Assembly (NCBI GenBank): GCA_021847995.1
Contig: JAJZNE010000124.1
Span: forward strand, 5,935 to 51,606
Origin: Pseudomonadota bacterium
Lineage (GTDB): Bacteria > Pseudomonadota > Alphaproteobacteria > Acetobacterales > Acetobacteraceae
Reading direction: 5' to 3'
DNA: 45,672 bases
Shown here: positions 7,498-15,410 of the stretch, in pieces
How positions within the stretch are numbered: the stretch's first letter is position 1
Layout of the letters: every line of letters starts with the position of its first letter
Program-made: the position numbers and the translations under genes
Notes under the pieces: generated by a model
Told to the model about the DNA's origin: nothing
The model's input: only the letters and a program-made list of their open reading frames with translations
The model's database searches: none

Positions 7498-8817
7498 TCA
7501 CTCGCTCAGGGTCCGGGCACGCCGGCGGCGGCGCCAGCGCGGCCCGGCCACCTCGGCCGCCAGTTGCGCATGGCGCGGCGGCCCGGAGGGGGCCGGGATG
7601 AAGGCCGAACGCTGGTCGCGCGGCACGTCGGCACGCGCCAGGATACGGATGACGATGAACAGAAAAAGCGCCGCCATCACGGCGGCGAGATAGGCGAACA
7701 GCGCGGCCGGCCCGCCATGCCCCATCACCGCGCCGGCGATCGTCGGGCTGACGGCCGAGCCGAGCGACCAGATGAAGAGCAGCCCGCCGCTCGCCGCCAC
7801 ATAGTCGCCGCGCTCCATCCGGTCGTTGGTCTGGCCGGCGCCGAGGCCGTAGAGCGGTGCCGTCATCGCGGCGAAACAGAAGCCGAGGGCGGCGATCACG
7901 GAAAACGGCACGCCGGCGGCGAGGCCGAGCGCGACCGCCAGCAGCAGCGCCGCGCCGATCGCGCCCAGGGCCACCGGCCGGCGGCCGAAGCGGTCGGAGA
8001 TCATGCCCACCGGATACTGCACCAGCAACCCCGCGACCATGGCTGCCGAGATATAGGCCGCGACCCGCCCCGTGCCGTAGCCGGCCCGCTCCAGGAACAC
8101 CGGCACCAGGGCGTAGTAGGCGCCGTTGACCAGACCGGCGCCGAGGCAGCACGCCACCCCCACCGGCGAGATGCGATAGAGCCGCACCGGCGCCGCGTGC
8201 GCCTGTGGTCGCACCGCCGGGTTGGCCTGCTGCGTCAGCGCCAGCGGCAGCACCGCGGTCGCGAACAGCAGCCCGACCAGCACGAACATCAGAGAGGAGG
8301 CGGGCACGACGTTCAGCACCAGCGGCCCGCCCGCGCTGGCCCCCCAGGAGGCGACCAGATAGGCGCCGAAGATGCGCCCGCGCGTGCTGCTGTCGGCCCG
8401 GTCGTTGAGCCAGCTTTCCACCACCAGGAACAGCCCGGAACTGGCATAGCCGATGCCGAGCCTGAGCGCCGCCACCTGCCACGGCGCGCGCGCGAGCACG
8501 AGCAGCAGGGCAGCATCGGCGGCGAGCGCCGCGAAGGTGGCGAAGGCGCGGATGTGTCCCACCCGCATCACCACCCGGTCGCAGGTCAGCGCCCCGGCCA
8601 GGAACCCGACATAATAGGCCGACGCCACCGCCCCGATCGCCGCCGCCGAGGCGCCGAGGCCAAGCAGCAGCAGCGGGATCAGCGGCGTCATGATGCCGAG
8701 CGCGCCCTGGGCGCAGACCAGGCCGAGCAGCACCGGCAGCAGCGGAAGGAGTCGGAACGGTAACACGCCCGCATCATGCCCTGCCGGCCCGGTCCCCGCC
8801 GCATCCGTTTTCGGCAT
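7498..8817 (-). CDS. MFS transporter, first gene of the sarcosine oxidase operon
   Basis: 439 residues with about 12 hydrophobic segments and the MFS loop motif near VGMISDRFGRRPVALG. The segment ending VVESWLND in the N-terminal half resembles YcaD-type major facilitator proteins. The cytoplasmic C-terminal tail is long and very basic, ending in RWRRRRRARTLSE. ATG 8817 is used. The gene ends 4 bp before soxB on the same strand, so it is almost certainly co-transcribed with soxBDAG. By position it may import sarcosine, dimethylglycine or another methylated amine, but MFS substrate cannot be read from sequence. Upstream, it faces the sugar ABC operon across a 132-bp divergent region. Confidence 0.85.
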   Translation of the reverse strand: MPKTDAAGTGPAGHDAGVLPFRLLPLLPVLLGLVCAQGALGIMTPLIPLLLLGLGASAAAIGAVASAYYVGFLAGALTCDRVVMRVGHIRAFATFAALAADAALLLVLARAPWQVAALRLGIGYASSGLFLVVESWLNDRADSSTRGRIFGAYLVASWGASAGGPLVLNVVPASSLMFVLVGLLFATAVLPLALTQQANPAVRPQAHAAPVRLYRISPVGVACCLGAGLVNGAYYALVPVFLERAGYGTGRVAAYISAAMVAGLLVQYPVGMISDRFGRRPVALGAIGAALLLAVALGLAAGVPFSVIAALGFCFAAMTAPLYGLGAGQTNDRMERGDYVAASGGLLFIWSLGSAVSPTIAGAVMGHGGPAALFAYLAAVMAALFLFIVIRILARADVPRDQRSAFIPAPSGPPRHAQLAAEVAGPRWRRRRRARTLSE

Positions 8818-8949
8818 GGCGCAATCGCCAATTCCGATGTTGCGCCGTCCCGCCGCCCCTGTTCAGCCGCCTGCCGGCGTGGCAGGATAGGCGGCGTTGC
8901 GCGCTGCCGCGCCACCAGCAAGAATCGTTGCATTGGGGAGCAATATCCG
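8818..8949. promoter_or_regulatory. divergent control region between the MFS-sox operon and the sugar ABC operon
   Basis: Both operons start here in opposite directions, so both promoters must lie within 132 bp. An imperfect inverted repeat is visible: CCTGCC (8870-8875) pairs with GGCAGG (8881-8886), extended outward by GCCGCC (8866-8871) and GGCGGC (8890-8895) with a three-base bulge. It could be a repressor operator or a 5' UTR hairpin. No clear -35/-10 pair was recognised. Confidence 0.4.
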
Positions 8950-10020
8950 ATGATCGACCGTCGCCGGTTCAACACGCTCGCGCTCACTGCCGCACTCAGC
9001 GCCGGGTTCGCCGCCGGGGCGGCGCGCCGCGCGGGGGCGGCGCTCGGCCCGATCGATGTCAGCAAGGTGCGCAAGGACATCGACGCCAACGGCAAGAAGC
9101 TGACCATCGCCACCGTCGTCAAGGTGGACGGCATCGCCTGGTTCGACCGCATGCGCGAAGGGATCAAGGAATTCGCAGCACTCACCGGCAATGACACCTG
9201 GATGGTTGGCCCGAGCCATACCGATGCCGCCGAGCAGGTCCAGCTGGTGGAAAACCTGATCGCCCAGGGCGTCGATGGCATCTGCATCGTCCCGTTCTCG
9301 GTCGAGGCGGTCGAGCCGGTGCTGAAGAAGGCGCGCGACCGCGGCATCGTCGTCGTCGCCCACGAGGCGTCCAATCTGGAGAACGCCGATTACATCATCG
9401 AAGCGTTCGACAACCGCGCCTACGGCGCCAAACTGATGTCGGTGCTCGGCCAGGAGATGGGCGGGCAGGGCGAGTACGTCGCCACCGTCGGCAGCCTGAC
9501 CAGCCAGAGCCACAACGAGTGGGTCGATGGCGCGATCGCCTATCAGAAGGAACACTTCCCGAAGATGAAGCTGGCGATGGATCGCATCGAGACCTACGAC
9601 GATGCGAACCAGGACTATACCAAGCTGAAGGAGGCGCTGACCACCGATCCCAACATCCGCGGCATCCTCGGCGCGCCGATGCCCACCTCCGCCGGCGCCG
9701 GACGGCTGATCGCCGAGCGCAACCTCAAGGGCAAGCTGTTCTTCGCCGGCACCGGGCTGGTTTCCGTCGCCGGCCAGTATCTGAAGAGCGGCGATATCGA
9801 CTACATCCAGTTCTGGGATCCGGCGGCGGCCGGCCTCGCCATGAACATCCTCGCGGCGATGGCGCTGAAGGGCAAGAAGGCCGAGATCAAGCAGGGACTC
9901 GACCTCGGCCTGCCCGGCTACGAGCATCTCATCACGCCGGTCAAGGACAAGCCGAACCTGCTCTACGGCGCCGGCTGGGTCGGTGTGACGCGCGAGAACA
10001 TGGCGCAGTACAACTTCTGA
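8950..10020 (+). CDS. periplasmic sugar-type ABC substrate-binding protein (LsrB/RhaS-like family)
   Basis: 356 residues, ATG 8950, with GGGGAG about 8 bp upstream. The N-terminus has a twin-arginine-like signal (MIDRRRFNTLA then a hydrophobic stretch ending near residue 33). The mature part is a type-1 periplasmic-binding fold of the Peripla_BP_4 group, showing KLTIATVVKVDGIAWFDRM, QVQLVENLIAQGVDGICIVP and KDKPNLLYGAGWVGVT. Related proteins bind rhamnose, autoinducer-2 or pentoses; the ligand here is unknown. It is followed by a strong hairpin, then the ATPase and two permeases of the same importer, and an SDR that probably acts on the imported sugar or polyol. Confidence 0.88.
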   Translation: MIDRRRFNTLALTAALSAGFAAGAARRAGAALGPIDVSKVRKDIDANGKKLTIATVVKVDGIAWFDRMREGIKEFAALTGNDTWMVGPSHTDAAEQVQLVENLIAQGVDGICIVPFSVEAVEPVLKKARDRGIVVVAHEASNLENADYIIEAFDNRAYGAKLMSVLGQEMGGQGEYVATVGSLTSQSHNEWVDGAIAYQKEHFPKMKLAMDRIETYDDANQDYTKLKEALTTDPNIRGILGAPMPTSAGAGRLIAERNLKGKLFFAGTGLVSVAGQYLKSGDIDYIQFWDPAAAGLAMNILAAMALKGKKAEIKQGLDLGLPGYEHLITPVKDKPNLLYGAGWVGVTRENMAQYNF

Positions 10021-10028
10021 AGGGCGTC

Positions 10029-10053
10029 GGCGGGGGCATGCCTTGCCCCCGCC
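10029..10053 (+). terminator. intercistronic hairpin between binding-protein and ATPase genes
   Basis: A perfect 10-bp stem (10029-10038 with 10044-10053) with a 5-base loop lies 9 bp after the binding-protein stop. There is no T-run after it, so it is unlikely to be a complete terminator. In binding-protein-dependent systems such hairpins often protect the upstream mRNA and lower downstream expression, giving an excess of binding protein; that role is inferred. Confidence 0.6.
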
Positions 10054-10080
10054 CGCACGACAGGCTCCGTCCCGCTCAGC

Positions 10081-11571
10081 ATGCCGCCGTTCCTCGAACT
10101 GCGCCACGTCGGCAAGAGTTTTGCCGGCGTCCGTGCCCTTGACAACGTGTCGCTTGCAATCGACGCCGGCGCGCTGCACTGCCTGGCAGGCGAGAACGGG
10201 TCGGGCAAATCGACGCTGATCAAGATCATCTCCGGCGTCACTCAGCCGGACCAGGGCGAGATTCTGTTCGGGGGGCAGCCGCAGCGCGCCCTGTCGCCCG
10301 CCCGCGCGATCGCCCGCGGCGTGCAGGTGATCTTCCAGGATTTCGCCCTGTTCGGCAATCTGACGGTGGCGGAAAACCTCGCCCTCAGCAGCGAGTTGCG
10401 GGACGGGCGCCGGCTGGTCAACTGGCGGCGCGTGCGCGCCGTGGCGGCAGAGGCGGTGGCACGGCTCGGCGTCGAACTCGACCTCGATGCGGACGTGGAG
10501 CGTCTGCCGACATCCGGCCGTCAGCTGGTCGCGATCGCGCGCGCGCTGATGTCCGACGCCCGGCTTCTGATCATGGACGAACCCACCACTGCGCTCACCC
10601 GGCGGGAGGTGGAGACGCTGTTCCGCATCGTGCGCGACATCCGTGCCCGCGGCATCGCCGTGCTGTTCGTCAGCCACAAGATGCGCGAGATGCTGGAGAT
10701 CAGCGAGCGGATCACGGTGCTGCGCAACGGTCGCGTCGCCGCTGCCGGGGCGACCGCGGATTTCGATGAGGCCGCGATCACCCGTGCCATGACCGGCCAG
10801 GAGATTGCCGCAACCCCCTATCGCTGGCAGGGGCAGGCGGGGGTGCCGCGGCTCGATGTGCGCGGGCTGGCCGTACCGGGCCGCTTCGCGCCGATCGATC
10901 TGGCGGTGCAGCCAGGCGAGATTGTCGGCATCGCCGGGCTGCTCGGGTCCGGCCGCACCGATGTGGCGCTGTCGCTGTTCGGCATGCACCCCTCCTATCA
11001 GGGCCGCATCGCGATCGACGGCGCCGAACGGCGGATCGCGTCGGTGCCGGAGGCGATCGCCTGCGGCATCGCCTATGTGCCGGAGGACCGGCTGACGGAA
11101 GGGCTGTTCGCAACCCAGAGCATCGCCCGCAACCTGCTGGCGGGCAGCCTCGGCCGGTTCACGCGGGCGGGACTGCTCGATCTGGTCCGGGCGGGCGCGG
11201 CGGCGCGGGCAATGGTGCAGTCCCTGCAAATTGCCACACCGACGGCGGAGCGTCCGGTGATGGAACTCTCCGGCGGCAATCAGCAGCGCGTCGTGCTTGG
11301 CCGCTGGCTGCTGACCGAGGCGCGGCTGCTGGTTCTCAACGGCCCGACCGTTGGGGTCGATGTCGGCTCCAAATCCGGCATCCACCGCACCCTGCGCGCG
11401 CTCGCGATGGAACGCGGACTCGCCATCCTGATGATTTCCGACGATGGGCCGGAACTCGTGCAGAACTGCAACCGCATTTTGGTCATGCATCGCGGCCGCA
11501 TGGTCGATGAGCTGGCGGGCGAGGCGATGACGGAAGCGGCACTCGCCGAGCGGCTGCGGGGACTGTCGTGA
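10081..11571 (+). CDS. sugar ABC transporter ATP-binding protein (two nucleotide-binding domains)
   Basis: 496 residues in the RbsA/MglA/LsrA-type double-ATPase layout. Domain 1 has Walker A GENGSGKST (residues 37-45), a degenerate signature LPTSGRQLVAIARAL and Walker B LLIMDEPTTALT (near 161). Domain 2 has a weak Walker A (GLLGSGRTD), a good signature LSGGNQQR (near 397) and an altered Walker B, LLVLNGPTVGVDVGSK (near 417). There Asn and Gly stand where the Mg-coordinating Asp and catalytic Glu are expected. Composite sites with one weak half are common in this family. It powers import through the two downstream permeases; the next gene starts inside its stop codon (GTGA). Confidence 0.93.
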   Translation: MPPFLELRHVGKSFAGVRALDNVSLAIDAGALHCLAGENGSGKSTLIKIISGVTQPDQGEILFGGQPQRALSPARAIARGVQVIFQDFALFGNLTVAENLALSSELRDGRRLVNWRRVRAVAAEAVARLGVELDLDADVERLPTSGRQLVAIARALMSDARLLIMDEPTTALTRREVETLFRIVRDIRARGIAVLFVSHKMREMLEISERITVLRNGRVAAAGATADFDEAAITRAMTGQEIAATPYRWQGQAGVPRLDVRGLAVPGRFAPIDLAVQPGEIVGIAGLLGSGRTDVALSLFGMHPSYQGRIAIDGAERRIASVPEAIACGIAYVPEDRLTEGLFATQSIARNLLAGSLGRFTRAGLLDLVRAGAAARAMVQSLQIATPTAERPVMELSGGNQQRVVLGRWLLTEARLLVLNGPTVGVDVGSKSGIHRTLRALAMERGLAILMISDDGPELVQNCNRILVMHRGRMVDELAGEAMTEAALAERLRGLS

Positions 11572-12554
11572 CCGCGCCCGCCGTGCTCCGCCGCAGCGAG
11601 GCGGTGGTTTTCCTGGTGATCGTCGCCGCCATGCTGGCGATCGGAGCGATCAACCCGGCGTTCTGGCAGCTCGGCAACCTGTTCAGCCTGCTGCGCAGCA
11701 ACGTCATCACCGGCATCATGGCGCTTGGCGTGCTGACGGTGATGATCTCGGGCGGCATCGACGTGTCGTTTCCCGCCTTCGCGATGACGGCGATGTATCT
11801 CACCCTGCGCTGGATGCTGGCCGGCGGCCATGGCGGGGTGGCGGTGCCGTTCGCAATGGCGACCGCGATCGGCATTGCGCTCGGTGCGCTCAACGCCTTC
11901 TTCGTCCATTCGGTGCGCATGATTCCGCTGATCGTGACACTCGGCACCGCCGCGCTGGCCCGCGGCTTCCTGCTCGGCGTCGTCGGCACCAGCAACATCA
12001 ACATCGACCGCATGCCGCCGCAGCTGATCGGCTTCGCCGGCACCGAACTGCTGGCGACCACCGGGCCGGGCGGCGCGCATATCGGACTGACGGCGATGCT
12101 GCCGATCTATCTCGGGCTGGCGCTGGCGGTGCATCTTCTGCTGCGTCACACCATGCTCGGCCGCGCCGTGTTCGCGCTCGGCGGCGACCGGGAGGCGGCG
12201 CGGCGCGCCGGCTTCGATCTCGCGCGCACCACCTATTTCGTCTATGGGCTCGCCGGCGGGCTGGCCGGGTTCGCCGGCCTGCTCCATGTCTCCATGATCT
12301 GGCTCGCCAACCCGCACGATCTGGCCGGCATGGAACTGGATGTGATCGCGGCGGTGGTGCTCGGCGGGGCCAGCATCTTCGGCGGGCGCGGCAGCGTCGT
12401 CGGCACCATGCTCGGCGTGTTCATGCTGGTCATGGTCAACAACAGCCTCATCATCATGCATATCAGCACGACATGGCAGCGGGTCGTGGTCGGCGTCATC
12501 ATCATCGCCGCGACCGCACTGACCGCGCTGCGCGACCGCAGACGGGCGGGATAG
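11568..12554 (+). CDS. sugar ABC transporter permease 1
   Basis: 328 residues, starting at GTG 11568 overlapping the ATPase stop. It is a polytopic inner-membrane protein of the BPD_transp_2 (RbsC-like) family, recognised by LTVMISGGIDVSFPA, the AVFALGGDREAARRAGFD cytoplasmic loop that contacts the ATPase, and VVLGGASIFGGRGSVVGTM. About 8-10 hydrophobic segments are visible. With the second permease it should form a heterodimeric channel, as in LsrC/LsrD or rhamnose importers. Only 5 bp separate its stop from the next start. Confidence 0.92.
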   Translation: MTAPAVLRRSEAVVFLVIVAAMLAIGAINPAFWQLGNLFSLLRSNVITGIMALGVLTVMISGGIDVSFPAFAMTAMYLTLRWMLAGGHGGVAVPFAMATAIGIALGALNAFFVHSVRMIPLIVTLGTAALARGFLLGVVGTSNINIDRMPPQLIGFAGTELLATTGPGGAHIGLTAMLPIYLGLALAVHLLLRHTMLGRAVFALGGDREAARRAGFDLARTTYFVYGLAGGLAGFAGLLHVSMIWLANPHDLAGMELDVIAAVVLGGASIFGGRGSVVGTMLGVFMLVMVNNSLIIMHISTTWQRVVVGVIIIAATALTALRDRRRAG

Positions 12555-12559
12555 GGCGC

Positions 12560-13558
12560 ATGTCGGGCACATTCGACCTGCGGCGCCTGCTCCGCCGCGA
12601 CAGCAGCGTCCTGCAGCTGCTTCTGCTGACCGCGGCGATCTTCGCCGCAATGAGTGCGCTCAACCCGGAGAAGTTCCTCCGCGCCTACAATTTCCAGTCG
12701 CTCACCTTCCTGGCGCCGGAACTCGGCCTGCTCGCGGTCGCGATGATGCTGGCGATGCTGACCGGCGGGATCGATCTGTCGGTGATCGGCATCGCCAATC
12801 TGTCCGGCATTCTGGCAGGGCTGTTCTTCCATGCCGTGGGGGCGCCGCGCGGCCCGGCGCTCATGCACCTGCCGCTGCTGCCGGTGGCCGCCGGCATCGC
12901 CATCGCGCTGGCCGCCGGGGCGCTGGCCGGTGCCCTCAACGGCCTGCTGATCGCGCGGCTGCGCATCACGCCGATCCTCGCCACCATCGGCACCGGCCAG
13001 GTCTATGTCGGGCTGGCGCTGGTGCTCACCGGCGGGCCGGCGATCGTCGGCTTTCCGGCGCTGTGGGATGCGATCGGCAACGCGACGCTGTTCGGCATCG
13101 CCCTGCCCCTGCTGCTGTTCCTGCTGGTCGGCGCCGGGGTCGCGACGGCGCTGTCGCGCACCGCGCTCGGCGTCGAACTGTTCCTGATCGGCACCAGCGC
13201 CAAGGCGGCAGCGTTTGCCGGCATCCGCCTCGGGCGCGCGATTTTTCTGTCCTACGTCGCAACCGGCGTGCTGGCGAGCCTCGCCGGCATCCTGCTGTCG
13301 GCGCGCACCAATGCGGCGAAGTCGGATTACGGCACCTCCTATCTGTTGCAGGCGGTGCTGATCGCGGTGCTCGGCGGCACCAATCCGGCCGGCGGGCAGG
13401 CAACGGTGATCGGGGTTGCCATTGCGTTGGCGGCGCTGATGCTGCTGTCCAGCGGGTTTCAGCTCATGCGCTTCAGCAACTTCCTGGTCGATTTCATCTG
13501 GGGCGCGTTCCTGCTTATCGTCATCGCGATCAACGCGCTGCGCAACCGCGCGCGCTGA
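12560..13558 (+). CDS. sugar ABC transporter permease 2
   Basis: 332 residues, ATG 12560, chosen because it follows the previous stop by 5 bp; a longer open frame upstream would overlap permease 1. It has the same RbsC-like family marks: MLAMLTGGIDLSVIGIANLSG, the FLIGTSAKAAAFAGI loop, and IAVLGGTNPAGGQATVIGV. About 9 hydrophobic segments span the protein. It is distinct from permease 1, so the membrane part is probably a heterodimer. It is followed 10 bp later by the SDR gene. Confidence 0.92.
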   Translation: MSGTFDLRRLLRRDSSVLQLLLLTAAIFAAMSALNPEKFLRAYNFQSLTFLAPELGLLAVAMMLAMLTGGIDLSVIGIANLSGILAGLFFHAVGAPRGPALMHLPLLPVAAGIAIALAAGALAGALNGLLIARLRITPILATIGTGQVYVGLALVLTGGPAIVGFPALWDAIGNATLFGIALPLLLFLLVGAGVATALSRTALGVELFLIGTSAKAAAFAGIRLGRAIFLSYVATGVLASLAGILLSARTNAAKSDYGTSYLLQAVLIAVLGGTNPAGGQATVIGVAIALAALMLLSSGFQLMRFSNFLVDFIWGAFLLIVIAINALRNRAR

Positions 13559-13568
13559 GGGGGGCGCA

Positions 13569-14342
13569 ATGTCCGTGGGGTTCGGCGATCTGGCAGGCCG
13601 CGTCGTGCTCGTCACCGGGGCCAGCACCGGCATCGGGGCGGCGGTGGCGCGCGGCTTCGGTGCCTGCGGCGCGCGTGTCGTCGTCCATTACAACCGCAGT
13701 GCGGCGGAAGCGGCCGGCGTGGTCGCCGCGCTCTCCGCCGCCGGCGCCGAGGCGTGGGCGGAGCAGGCCGATCTTGCCGAGCCGGCCAATGCCACCGCGC
13801 TGATCGGGCGCGTCGTGGGGCGCGCCGGCGGCCTTGACGTGCTGGTCAACAATGCCGGCTACCTGATCCGCCGCACCAGTTTCGAGGCGGCGGATGCGGC
13901 GCTGCTGCGCACGCTGCTCGACCTCAATCTCGCCTCCGTGGTTGCCGCCTGCCATGCGGCGCTGCCGCATCTGCGCGCGGCGGAGCAGGGCTGCATCATC
14001 AACACCACGTCGGTTGCCGCACGCAACGGCGGCGGGCCGGGGACGGTCCTCTACGCGGCGAGCAAGGCCGGCGTGTCCACCCTGACCCGTGGCCTGGCCA
14101 AGGAGTTCGCGCCGGATGGCATCCGCGTCAACGCCGTCGCGCCCGGCGTGATCGCCACACCGCTGCATGCCAGGCTGACGCCGCCCGACACGCTCGCGGC
14201 GATGACCGCGCAGATCCCGATGCGGCGCGCCGGACTGCCGGAGGAATGCGTCGGCGCCTACCTGTTCCTCGCCAGCCCGTCATGCAGCGGCTACATCACC
14301 GGCCAGGTGATCGAGGTGAACGGCGGCCAGTTGATGCCGTAG
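13569..14342 (+). CDS. short-chain dehydrogenase/reductase (SDR)
   Basis: 257 residues, a classical SDR length. The cofactor motif TGASTGIG is at 16-23, NNAG at 94-97, and the catalytic tetrad Asn120, Ser148, Tyr162 and Lys166 (YAASK) is complete. The C-terminal GQVIEVNGGQLMP is typical of glucose/ribitol-type SDRs. It is the last gene of the sugar importer operon, 10 bp after permease 2. It is therefore likely to oxidise the imported sugar or polyol, or reduce a product of it, using NAD(P). The exact substrate is not evident. It converges on a minus-strand gene with a 10-bp gap. Confidence 0.9.
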   Translation: MSVGFGDLAGRVVLVTGASTGIGAAVARGFGACGARVVVHYNRSAAEAAGVVAALSAAGAEAWAEQADLAEPANATALIGRVVGRAGGLDVLVNNAGYLIRRTSFEAADAALLRTLLDLNLASVVAACHAALPHLRAAEQGCIINTTSVAARNGGGPGTVLYAASKAGVSTLTRGLAKEFAPDGIRVNAVAPGVIATPLHARLTPPDTLAAMTAQIPMRRAGLPEECVGAYLFLASPSCSGYITGQVIEVNGGQLMP

Positions 14343-14352
14343 CCGCCCGCCG

Positions 14353-14670
14353 TCAGGCGCTGCCGAGCAGCGACGGGTCGAGCATTCGGCACGCGGCGAG
14401 CACCTGACCCAGCAGCAGATCGGCGAATTGTCCGCACGTCATGCGGGCGGCGCCGCCGCCGGGATGCAGGGCCACCACCGAAACCTCGCCCGGGCGGGCG
14501 GGGCGTGCGCGCACCGGCATCGGTGTTCCTTCCAGCGTCAGCATGTAGATGGCATCGCCGCGATAGCGGTCACACGGCAGGACGGCGAGCAGGTCGCCGC
14601 GACGCAGCCCGAGCAGAGGGATATCGGTGCTGACCGGCACGAAGCGTGACTGCATGGGGAGCGTGGTCAT
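14353..14670 (-). CDS. stand-alone S24/LexA-like C-terminal domain protein, probably catalytically inactive
   Basis: 105 residues, start ATG 14670. The fold signature looks like the peptidase S24 region of LexA/phage repressors: a PLLGLRRGDLLAVLP strand pair, RGDAIYMLTLEG, and a late VSVVALHPGG strand. The canonical Ser-Met-x-Pro and the catalytic Lys are not recognisable: STDIP replaces the Ser motif and Arg stands near the expected Lys (PVRARP). There is no helix-turn-helix domain. It is divergent from a small winged-helix-like gene, across 267 bp. Function unknown; the fold assignment is by eye and moderate. Confidence 0.5.
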   Translation of the reverse strand: MTTLPMQSRFVPVSTDIPLLGLRRGDLLAVLPCDRYRGDAIYMLTLEGTPMPVRARPARPGEVSVVALHPGGGAARMTCGQFADLLLGQVLAACRMLDPSLLGSA

Positions 14671-14937
14671 CGTCAGGGCCGACCCGAAAACTGCCTGTCA
14701 GTCGTTTCAGCCGGGATCGTAGCGCACGGATGCGTGAGGCGCAGCGCCAATCGGCGCAACGCTCCATCGGGCCGCGGCGGTGTGGCAGAATGGCACGCGC
14801 TGCGCCGGGGCATTCGCGCAGATGCGAAAGCTTTGCCGCCGCCACTTTCTTGGCATCCGGCATCCTCCTATATCACACGTTAGTGATTCCGGTGCCGGGC
14901 AGGGGGAATCGGCCGGGAATCGCGACGGGGCCGGACC
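14671..14937. promoter_or_regulatory. divergent intergenic region, candidate operators
   Basis: 267 bp between two divergent small genes with no coding signal. Two short inverted repeats are seen: TTCGC (14813-14817) with GCGAA (14824-14828), and ATCAC (14872-14876) with GTGAT (14883-14887), the latter in the most AT-rich part (CTCCTATATCACACG) and so a candidate promoter/operator for the plus-strand gene. No well-spaced -35/-10 pair could be fixed. Confidence 0.3.
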
Positions 14938-15300
14938 ATGCAGACGGACACAGACGGCGCGCCGCCGGACGCGCCGGCGGGAATGGCTATGGTACCGCAT
15001 GCCGAACCGGAGGGCGGCGGAACGGAGGCAGCGTTTGCTGCCGAATTGCTGCGGGCGCTCTCCGACATGGCGGCGCGCAGCAAGCGCCGGCAGGCGGACG
15101 TTATTGCCGCCCTGCGTGGGGCCGGTCTGGCGGCGGAACCGGCACGGGTGCGCAGCGCGCTGCGTCTGCTGCAACGCTTCGGCTGCATCGAAAATCTGGT
15201 GCCGCTGGCCGATGGCGGGGTGCTGCTGTCCGTGCTTCCGGCCGCGCTGGAGAAGCTTGCCCCGGTCCCGCAGCTTCTGTCGCTGGTCGAGGAGGGCTGA
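14938..15300 (+). CDS. small winged-helix-like protein, function unknown
   Basis: 120 residues, ATG 14938. The first 30 residues are Ala/Pro/Gly-rich and probably disordered. Residues 35-115 look like a winged helix: two helices (EAAFAAELLRALSDMAARS; KRRQADVIAALRGAG), a recognition-type helix ARVRSALRLLQRFGCIENL, and a beta wing with PLADGGVLLSVLP. I recognise no named family. It stands alone, divergent from the S24-like gene, and its stop is 4 bp before a perfect inverted-repeat element. A regulatory role is possible but unproven. Confidence 0.55.
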   Translation: MQTDTDGAPPDAPAGMAMVPHAEPEGGGTEAAFAAELLRALSDMAARSKRRQADVIAALRGAGLAAEPARVRSALRLLQRFGCIENLVPLADGGVLLSVLPAALEKLAPVPQLLSLVEEG

Positions 15301-15304
15301 GAGT

Positions 15305-15377
15305 TTGTGAAGGAATGCCCCTTGCCGACAATGTCGGCCAACAGGATCAGTAACTTGCAAGGGGCATTCCTTCACAA
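15305..15377. repeat. 73-bp element with perfect 21-bp inverted termini
   Basis: Positions 15305-15325 and 15357-15377 are exact reverse complements (21 bp). The 31-base middle holds a smaller palindrome, CCGACA-A-TGTCGG. A further partial copy, TTCCTTCACAAG, occurs at 15385-15396 in the same orientation as 15367-15378. The element sits exactly between two convergent genes. It could act as a bidirectional terminator or be a MITE/REP-like element; no T-run typical of terminators follows. Confidence 0.8.
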
Positions 15378-15410
15378 GTTCGATTTCCTTCACAAGCTCT
15401 GAACCTCCGC

